The notes beneath the pieces are model-generated. The model worked only from the letters and a program-made list of their open reading frames with translations, did not search any database and was not told the origin of the DNA. A program made the translations under genes and the position numbers. Below, one piece after another: positions 57,057 through 64,000 of a stretch of 64,000 nucleotides of DNA. Every line of letters begins with the position of its first letter. Position 1 is the first letter of the stretch. This DNA is from Pegoplata infirma (Eukaryota; Arthropoda; Insecta; Diptera; Anthomyiidae): positions 97,055,550 through 97,119,549 of the forward strand of contig OY992536.1 of NCBI GenBank assembly GCA_963921195.1. Reading direction: 5' to 3'.

Positions 57057-57311
57057 ATAGTACTCTGTTCGATTTCACGGGAAAAAATCTCTCAAACTCC
57101 ATATAAAAAGAAAATAAATTTTGGCAACGCGAGGAATTATAAGAAAGTTGTTAAAAAAGTTTTCACGCATTTTTTTATACAAGACAATTTAAATTGCCGC
57201 GAGAAAGTGACATTTGCTGTGAAATTTTTAATGTTGATTTTTAATGTTTTATTGCGATTTGGAGCGTTTAAAAATTAATTGAAATTTTCACAGTAAAAAC
57301 AGAGTACAATA
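57057..57311. repeat. small inverted-end repeat (AGTACTCTGTT)
   Basis: AGTACTCTGTTCGATTTCAC and TGAAATTTTCACAGTAAAAACAGAGTAC (split here by description: the right end is ACAGAGTAC preceded by TTCACAGTAAAA) suggest a short MITE. The segment 57022-57067 is repeated at 49424-49468. Confidence 0.4.
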
Positions 57312-57349
57312 TCTCCCCTCTTGGGAGAGGTGTTTATTTCCATTATTTA

Positions 57350-57640
57350 AGATCTGCCGCGTTGTTTTAAATTGGTCCATATTTGATTAGTTACCTCGGA
57401 AGAAGAAGGGATTCCCTGAAATGTGCTTTGTGTTCCATGTGAAATAAAGTACTCGTTTGACTCTACGGAATTGATGGCGGCTTGACAGTCACAACATATG
57501 TTGACTGCGATTGTAGACAAGAAATTACAATTCAATCAGTTAGTCACTTCCTCTTTTCCCCTCATATTTGCCTGATAAACACTGTAATGCTCTGACAATC
57601 TGGAACCCAGCCTCAATCCAAGTAGTATCGGTCCGTAATG
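57350..57640 (-). pseudogene. non-LTR RNase H remnant
   Basis: The minus strand reads NFLSTIAVNICCDCQAAINS, matching LSTTAVNIYTDSQAAVKS of the 41.3-kb copy with the catalytic Asp changed (YTD to CCD). Flanking traces run to GAGGCTGGG-type sequence near 57615. Broken frame. Confidence 0.75.
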
Positions 57641-57709
57641 ATTCTATCAGAACAAGAGAATTTTTATTACCTGAAGTTTAAGTAACTGTCCGATCTTCAT
57701 GAGATTTAT

Positions 57710-57926
57710 GGGCACAAACTCAATTCCGTTCGGATTTGGAATAAGTGGTTTACTCGTAAAACACAGAACGATTATTATTTTTGTCGGAATGAAATCACTT
57801 TCAAAAATCAAAGAGGAATTATATTGCATAAAAGTGGTTTCATTTCGAAAAAAAAATATTCTCTTTGCGTTTTACGAGTAAAGCACATATTCCACTTCCG
57901 AACGGAATTGAGTCTGTGACATGCCC
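57710..57926. mobile_element. 217-bp palindromic MITE (TIR GGGCA...CTCAATTCCGTTCGG)
   Basis: CTCAATTCCGTTCGGA and GGTTTACTCGTAAAAC on the left are mirrored by GTTTTACGAGTAAAGC and TCCGAACGGAATTGAG on the right. Target duplication unclear. Confidence 0.8.
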
Positions 57927-58562
57927 TTAGTAAAGTTATAAAACAGAGCTTGTTCATTTCGCCGAAACTAAGCAGGATAACAAATGTTGTTGCTTTCGTT
58001 TTTCATTAATATCAAGTAGAGTCATGGGATCCCTGGCCATTTATAGCCGCTTAGGCTACTATCGCATATTTTTTGCACAGAGCTCCCACCTGGGGACCAA
58101 CTTTGACATCACTCACAGGAATCATGCATGAATTCATGTGTTTTAGATGCACTCTTTTACTTGTGATTCTTATCCAAAAACTGCTTCCAGTTCAGCAAAA
58201 TTTGTGCTGGAGAGTGCCACGAAGAGGCGAAGGTAAAAGCTAGAGAAAAATAAATTACACTACTCTACACGGTTTTTGCACAGACATGTTGAAAACATTT
58301 TCTAAAGTATGTTGGCCTCTTTAACACGAATCTGTCATCAGAAAAGTTGTATTAAATCGCCTTCTTGAGATATAGGCATTTTCATTTTTTGTGGATCAAT
58401 CCCTCAAAAAAGACAATTTTTTTTAAATTGGAAAAGTGTGTGTTAAATTTATTCATATTTTTTTTATTCGGATTAAAATTACCCAACTTCGGCCAGAAAT
58501 CCGGACTCGATACAATCAAGATTACCATCAGGACATTAAAAGGAATTTCGAAATGTCCTTTT
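57927..58562. other. unassigned sequence
   Basis: No family or gene recognised; slightly higher GC near 58020-58230. Confidence 0.4.
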
Positions 58563-59111
58563 TATACCCTCCACTCTAGTGATAGAGGGTATATATAAGT
58601 TTGTCATTCAGTTTGTAACACATCGAAATATTGGTCTAGGACCCCATAAAGTATATATATTCATGATCCTCGATCGATTTTAAGTCGATCTAGCGATGTC
58701 CGTCCGTCCGTCTGGCTGTCCGTCCGTAGAAAACACGCTAACTTTTGAAAGACTGTACAGAGGCTACTGAAGTTTGGCATATATGTTGGTCATTTACCTG
58801 GTCAGGTTGGTGTTGCAATCCAGCCAAATCGGTCCAGTGCACTATAGGAAATTTTACCCATTTTTTGGCCAAAAGTCAAAATTAAAATTTTTGCAAAGCT
58901 TATTTTTTTAGCTTTAATATAAAAAAAAATACAACAAAGTAAACATCTCTTTTTAAATTTTTTGACAGAATTCATTTACTGTAACTTTATCAGCTGTTTT
59001 TCTTGCAATTTCTAAATTAGTTATCAAAAAACGATTTAATGCAGTAAATTTTGTGATAGTTTCTAATAAAAGTTTTCATAATAAAAATTAATAATTTTTA
59101 AAAACTAAAAA

Positions 59112-59862
59112 ATGGAAAATAATGTCGAAGGTGAGTACTTTAATGATATATAGTGAAATGTTAGTGAACTTATCTAGTAGATCGATTAAATTGGAAAAAT
59201 TGAAGTGACCTTAACTTGAACTTATGAAATTATGAATTGGAATTTTATTTAGACTTACAAAAAAATGATAGCATATGTTAGCTACAAAACCATATAAGTT
59301 CTCTAGGACAATCAATTACCTTCCAAATTTATCAAATTTCAAGGTCGGATATTTGCAAACTTTTTTTAAAAATGCATTTTTCCAGGTGACTACTGCGCGC
59401 AAAATTCCCATTTATTCAATATATGGCGACAGAAACACAACGAATATGACGAAAGAGCCTCTATTTGTGCACATTTCTTTTCATACAAAGATGAAAGTGA
59501 TCGTTTCGAAAACTTTAAAAAATATTTAAAGCAGCAATAAAGAATATTTTGTTCAAGTATAAATATGAAAAGGCTTGAAAAAGTTGTAGGAGTGGAAGTT
59601 TTTAAAAAACAGCATGCTGTTTGGCTTAAAGGCAATACTTGGATAAGAAAATGTAAAACGCAGCCTGCCCCCACTAAATCGAAACCTGGGCGACCGCAAT
59701 TAACTTTTTTTGTCAAAATCTGCGAGAACAAAAAGACGAATTACAGAAAAAATCTCTAAATATCTAAATAGGGAAGTTGAGCCCCTAGCTTTTGCTTCAT
59801 CTGCAGCTGCTAGTAGTGGTAGTGTAGTTTACGACTTGGAACTCAAAAATCAAATTTTTTAA
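59112..59862 (+). pseudogene. truncated, intron-containing transposase-like gene of the CACTATAGG element
   Basis: ATG at 59112 opens a 19-nt exon ending in a strong donor (GTGAGT at 59131). An acceptor TTTTCCAG at 59378-59385 leads to a second exon with YCAQNSHLFNIWRQKHNEYD and CAHFFSYKDESDRFENFKKY, reaching a TAA at 59538-59540. Further on, in shifted frames, come HAVWLKGNTW, then KSKPGRPQLTF (about 59680-59710), then ARTKRRITEKISKYL and a serine/alanine-rich end with a stop at 59860-59862. The order (helical N-terminal region, WL, GRP-x-LTF, S-RTKRR) looks like the N-terminal part of a transposase; the catalytic domain is absent. At least two frameshifts. Splicing and function are inferred. 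Confidence 0.6.
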
Positions 59863-59945
59863 TAAAATCCTTATTAAAAAGTAGCTTTGACACTTCTTAA
59901 AATTGTTAAAATAAATTTCTACTGTTATATTCGAAAGTTAGTGTA

Positions 59946-60099
59946 CACTCAAAAAATAGTAAAAAACTGTTTAGAAAACCATATAATCTATAAAAGATCT
60001 AAAAATCTTAGATGCGAAAACTTATAACCCCGGAAACCCTGTTTTGAACTAATTGTTAATAAATTTTTTAGGTAAATTTACTAAGTTTTTTTTTGAGTG
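59946..60099. mobile_element. 154-bp MITE with CACTCAAAAA ends
   Basis: CACTCAAAAAATAG after TA and TTTTTTTTTGAGTG before TA. Smallest member of this family in the window. Confidence 0.78.
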
Positions 60100-60876
60100 T
60101 ATAAAAAACTTTATGAGTCACTCCCTCCCTCTTAAGGGTCTTCCAAAAGTCAAATCCAAAAAATCATTCCAGCCGTTTGGCTGTAAATAATTTTGGCCAA
60201 AAAAAGGGGTCTAATTTCCTATAGTGCAGTGGTTCAAAAGTTATGAGCAAAAGAGTAAATTTCGGCAAGGCTGTTTCGCGAATTTACGAGATAAAAAACA
60301 CGATAACTTTCGAAAGACAGTAATAACTGCTGAAGCTTGCCATGTATCTTTACCGTTCCCCAGGTTTGTTTGGTATTAAATTTCAGCTCAATCGGTCTAG
60401 TGGTTCAAAAGTTATAAGCAAAACCCTGAATTTCAGATCAGTCTCATCTTAAATGCCACGTGTTTAACAAGTTTGAAAAGCATTGGTGGTATCTTAACAA
60501 TGCTTTTCAAACTTGTTTAGTTTAAAAAGCATTGGTAACTTAAAAATTACACTCGAAAAAAATTTTACACTCAAAAAAAATTTTACACTCAAAAAAATTT
60601 TTGCATTAAAAATTTTTTTTCAAAAATAACAATATTTTGTGTACATACGTACGTGCATTAACTCAGAAATATTTTTACAGTAAAAAAAACATTACACTCG
60701 AAAAAAAATTTTCACTCAAAAAAAAATTTATATTTTTTTTTTTTTTTAAATACAAAAAAAGAGTTTTTTACTCAATTGTTAATTTTTTCCCGTTAAAGAA
60801 TGTACTATCCTTTAAAAAAAGCATTGTGGAGGTTATTCATAGATTCGGAAAAGTCGAATTTAACTTTTCTACTTGT

Positions 60877-61199
60877 TTTGGTTATGTCCTTATAAGTATC
60901 CGAATTTTGCAAGAAACTTCCTGTTCAAAGCAGATATGTAAAGTAGACACTACAATAAAGAGAACCTGGCGTTAAAATCCAAAATGCATTTACAACGGAA
61001 ATCTCGAGAAAGCGATTTGATACAACTTTTATAATGATAGATTCGTGTTTAGAAGGCCAAAATACTTTAGAAAATTAACTTTAGAAGTCTGTGCAAAAAG
61101 AAAATGATTTTTGTAGAGTAGTGTTATTTGTTATCTGGATTCTAGGAAAAATGTCAAAGAGTTTCAAAAGTTTTCTTTTAACAGAAATCTCTTAAAATT
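60877..61199. other. unassigned sequence
   Basis: No repeat or gene recognised. Confidence 0.4.
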
Positions 61200-62523
61200 C
61201 ATGAAATAATTAGATATTTCATTAAAATTTTGTTTGTAGGTGTTTAGCGTGTACTTTTATAGTCTTATCAAATCTGATTATAGTTGGACCAATTTTTGGC
61301 TTATTGTTGATCAATAGGGCAAGTACTTTCATGAAAATGCATATTTTTATTCAGCATTGTAAACATAGCATAAATTAAATATCTATCCGAATCAAAGAAT
61401 TTGCAATAAAATGGCATTGATTTGTAGTTGCATATTTTTGCATATTTTGGTATAAATGCATATTTTTGCATATTTTGATATAAATTAGACTTTTTTTAAA
61501 TTTAATCAATATTTTTTCAAAACTTCCTTAGGAAAATTCAAACCCTTTCCCCTATTTTTTATAGAAAAATGTATTTATTCATCGAAATCATATTCTGATG
61601 CATTTTTTAAAGAAAATGGATTCCCCTATTTTTTTTATAGAAAAATGTATTTATTTATCGAAATCATATTCTAATGCATTTTTTAAAGAAAATGGATTCT
61701 GGAAGTATAATTTTTGGATTCTGAAAAATTTTTCCTATTCTGAGATTTTTATGAATATCTCTTCACTAATCGTAAAGAAAAAAATATTTTCGAATTTAAG
61801 ATTTTAAGATTTTTGCAAATTGCATTTTTATTTTGATTAGAGTTAGGGTGGGATCGTTTGCCTTAAGTTAATTTTTTGACTTGAAAATCGGAAAATTCCC
61901 AAAAAATGTAAAAAAAGTATTTTAAAAATAAATATTTTTTTTTTAATAAAAAACACAAAGTAATGAAAAATAACTTGTTTTAGAAAAATATTGAATTTTA
62001 ATATTTTTTTTCTTTTAAAAACTTCAGTGATATTTAGTTACTCAAAGAAAAAACTTCTAAAGTAAAAAAATATTTTACTAACTAAAAATTGTTTCCACTC
62101 AATAAAACATTTTTAAGAATTGTCTAGGGCCATAAAATATTTGACAAAGTCTAATTTATGTTGACAAATTATTTTTTTTAGTAAAAACAGTAATTTTTAG
62201 ATGCATATTTTTAAAGTTTTTAGTGCATATTTTGGATTTTTAGACGCATATTATAGGCACATATTTTCGTTTTTTAGATGCATGAAAGTACTTGCCCTAT
62301 TGATCAAATATAAAAATTTTGCCGATATTCAGATAAATCGGTTAATTGACAACAAAAAGAAGCCTAATTCACTCAAATTAGGTTTTTGTGGGTTTGCTAC
62401 AGTAATTAGAGATCCAACAAAGCATAGATCCAATCGGTTCATGTTTGGATTCGGGATCCATTTTCGAGGAAGCACTGGTGTAGGGTAATATACAGTCAAA
62501 CCTGAGCGAATATAATTTTCTTT
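61200..62523 (+). mobile_element. mini-me-like subfamily B, 3' part, interrupted
   Basis: 61200-61306 and 62308-62523 are colinear with the 3' half of the complete copy at 32437-33289 (words CTTATCAAATCTGATTAT, AACAAAAAGAAGCCTA, CACTGGTGTAGGGTA). The tail is altered (TTTCTTTCTT instead of TTACTTGT). Split by the hAT-type insertion. Confidence 0.8.
61315..62299. mobile_element. hAT-type element (TIR TAGGGCAAGTACTTTCATG), copy 2
   Basis: 985 bp, ends TAGGGCAAGTACTTTCATG and CATGAAAGTACTTGCCCTA, perfect TTGATCAA duplications (61307-61314, 62300-62307). The subterminal regions hold several GCATATTTT(T/G) repeats. A direct duplication of about 75 bp lies at 61550-61695. No transposase. Confidence 0.93.
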
Positions 62524-64000
62524 CTTCTTTTCTATTGAACAACTGTTTCAGAATATACGACTTTCATTATCAGATAAATGCTTCTGAACCCAAGACTTTT
62601 TCATAAGGGTTGAAAAAATGTAAAATGAATTTCTAAAAATTATAGACATTTCTGTTAAACCCATACCGGTTTCAAACACATCCGTAAGTTTTATATTGTT
62701 TTCAAATACATCATGTGAGGTCAAGGGAGTTTTAATGACCATTTATCGCTCTTTCGGCCATAGGTATATATATTTTGCAAGGGGCTCCAAGTTGGGGGCC
62801 CTCTCAATTAAGGTACATATATATATCCACAATTTTTATATTAGGCAATCGCGATACAAGAAAAAAATATTTTTTTATTTATTTTTTTAACTTCATTAAT
62901 TTTTTTTTATTTTAAAATGTACTTTTTTTTTACTTAATACGAGTAAAATATTCCATGTTACATTTCATCATGTTATCAATAAATTTAAATTGACATTTCA
63001 CACTCGATATGTCACACGATACTTCTGTCAAATATTACCAAAACATGAACGATTGTAAAGAAAAACATGAAAATCAACTTGAAAAACAACAGAGAAACTC
63101 TAAATATGTCGCCAGAATGAGATAGGAGGAATGTACCAAAAGCCTCATCCGTCCTTCCTTTCCTCCATCTGTCTGCCCATCCATTTAACCAAGTCAAACA
63201 AATGAAATCTTTATGGTAGACGCGTTAACATACAGGTTCATGTAATCTTTTTTGGCCAGCAGCAATGACGCTCAGTAAAAAGGACACTAAAACTTTTGAA
63301 AAAAAAAAAAAAATACAAAAACAAAAAAAAGTATTGAACAAATCCAACATCCATCCTGACAACAATTTCAACATTCAACTACACTGTGAAAAAGATAAGA
63401 CAACGCAATTTCAATTCCATTGCAAAGAACATTCAGAATACTAAACAAACTCCAGAAGATGTTGTAGAAGAGTTTGTGTTTTTGTATTTAGGTTGTCTTT
63501 AGTTTTTTTTCTGCTTTATTATAAGAGACAGATTAAACAAACTTACAACTTAAAATATAAGAAAACATAAATTTTTAACTTATGCAGAGTTTACATACAA
63601 AATTGTATGTACCAACATAAGTATAATCATGTAAATACATACATTTAAGAAATATTTAATGCAACATTTGCACCATTTGATGTTGACCAACTAGGCAGTC
63701 AGAGAGATAGAACAGTGGGAAGAAGGAGATTTATTTACATTAAAACCTATAGGATGGTTCTCTGTTCGATGTTTTCCAAAACACCCTCTCCCCCAGTCAG
63801 AAAGTCTTCTTAAAAGGCAATAACGTGCAACAACGGCCTCGTTGAAATTTTAGCATTGGAAAATGGAAGCAGCGATAATGTCCACTTTTGAGTCAGTCAT
63901 TTCTGTATCAAGACTTTAGATTAAGATTCCACCTCTTTTTCATCCATACAGGTTCGTTTAAAATCCTTTGACAAATTAAATTCACCTTATGCGACATGAG
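62524..64000. other. unassigned terminal region
   Basis: AT-rich with poly-A/T runs. None of the element families above is evident and no convincing coding sequence is present. Possibly original host intergenic or intronic DNA. Confidence 0.4.

Larger units (their letters stand above)
58840..60226 (+). mobile_element. 1.39-kb transposon with CACTATAGG ends and CAGTG duplications
   Basis: Ends CACTATAGGAAATT and AATTTCCTATAGTG, continuing to TTTTTTGGCC and GGCCAAAAAA. Exact 5-bp duplications CAGTG (58835-58839, 60227-60231). The empty site is seen in the sister mini-me-like copy (TCCAGTGGTTC at about 13680). Five-bp duplications and CAC ends recall Transib-type elements, but the coding remnant does not let me confirm it. 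A 154-bp MITE is nested at 59946-60099. Confidence 0.88.
58563..60876 (+). mobile_element. mini-me-like element, subfamily A, interrupted
   Basis: Starts TATACCCTCCACTCTAGTGA, has the GTCCGTCCGTCTGGC tract near 58700, and ends CTACTTGT. Without the insertion at 58840-60226 it is about 0.92 kb and colinear with 13382-14215. Confidence 0.9.

Noticed and set aside
1..64000. Bacterial-type features (operons, ribosome binding sites, CRISPR arrays, phage genes) and intact host genes
   Set aside because: Composition, spliced remnants and fly-type repeats indicate a eukaryote; I saw no tRNA, rRNA or complete host gene beyond the weak tRNA-like segment.

Overview
This AT-rich eukaryotic window reads as an intergenic or intronic transposon graveyard from a higher fly. 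The evidence is the abundance of dipteran interspersed elements that start TATACCCT, carry a (GTCC/GTCT)n tract after a TATATA-type core, and end ACTTGT (the mini-me-like type of dipteran repeat). A calyptrate fly (blowfly or house-fly group) is my inference and cannot be proved here. I find no intact host gene. Nearly every open frame is a transposon remnant, the antisense of one, or a translated simple repeat.

Layout. 0-4 kb: a mini-me-like tail, a hAT-type palindromic element, and a decayed reverse transcriptase (RT) and RNase H gene on the minus strand. 4-9 kb: foldback and hAT/Harbinger-like MITEs, with one short clean coding-like stretch at 6.5 kb. 9-13 kb: a 1.2 kb hairpin, a mini-me-like element, and an RT-linker fragment split by a MITE. 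13.4-19.5 kb: a composite insertion holding two hAT-type elements in the same palindromic site, one of them a 3.3 kb foldback element with a decayed gene of an unassigned family. 19.5-29 kb: duplicated and inverted blocks and many MITEs. 29-37 kb: a very large foldback containing several nested elements. 37.8-43.3 kb: a four-deep nest that includes the best open frame in the window, a 434-codon frame covering the C-terminal part of a non-LTR ORF2 with RNase H. 44-48.5 kb: more fragments of non-LTR elements. 49.4-55 kb: a block bounded by short inverted ends, made of degenerate satellite, FB-like minisatellite foldbacks and a perfect (TTTTC)80 tract. 55-62.5 kb: further nests, including a 1.39 kb element with 5-bp target duplications and an intron-containing transposase-like remnant. 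62.5-64 kb: unassigned sequence.

How it fits together. The history can be read from target-site duplications (TSDs) and from paralogous empty sites. At least eight insertions carry 8-bp duplications, five of which fit the hAT pattern nTnnnnAn. Several have 3-bp TTA or TAA duplications (Harbinger-like), a family with CACTC ends has TA duplications (mariner-like), and the mini-me-like elements sit in T-runs without duplications. One non-LTR family left at least five fragments in both orientations. The most unusual items are the foldback element at 15.7-19.05 kb, the minisatellite foldbacks at 50.4-54.3 kb and the element at 58.84-60.23 kb. All family names come from motif reading without database searches.
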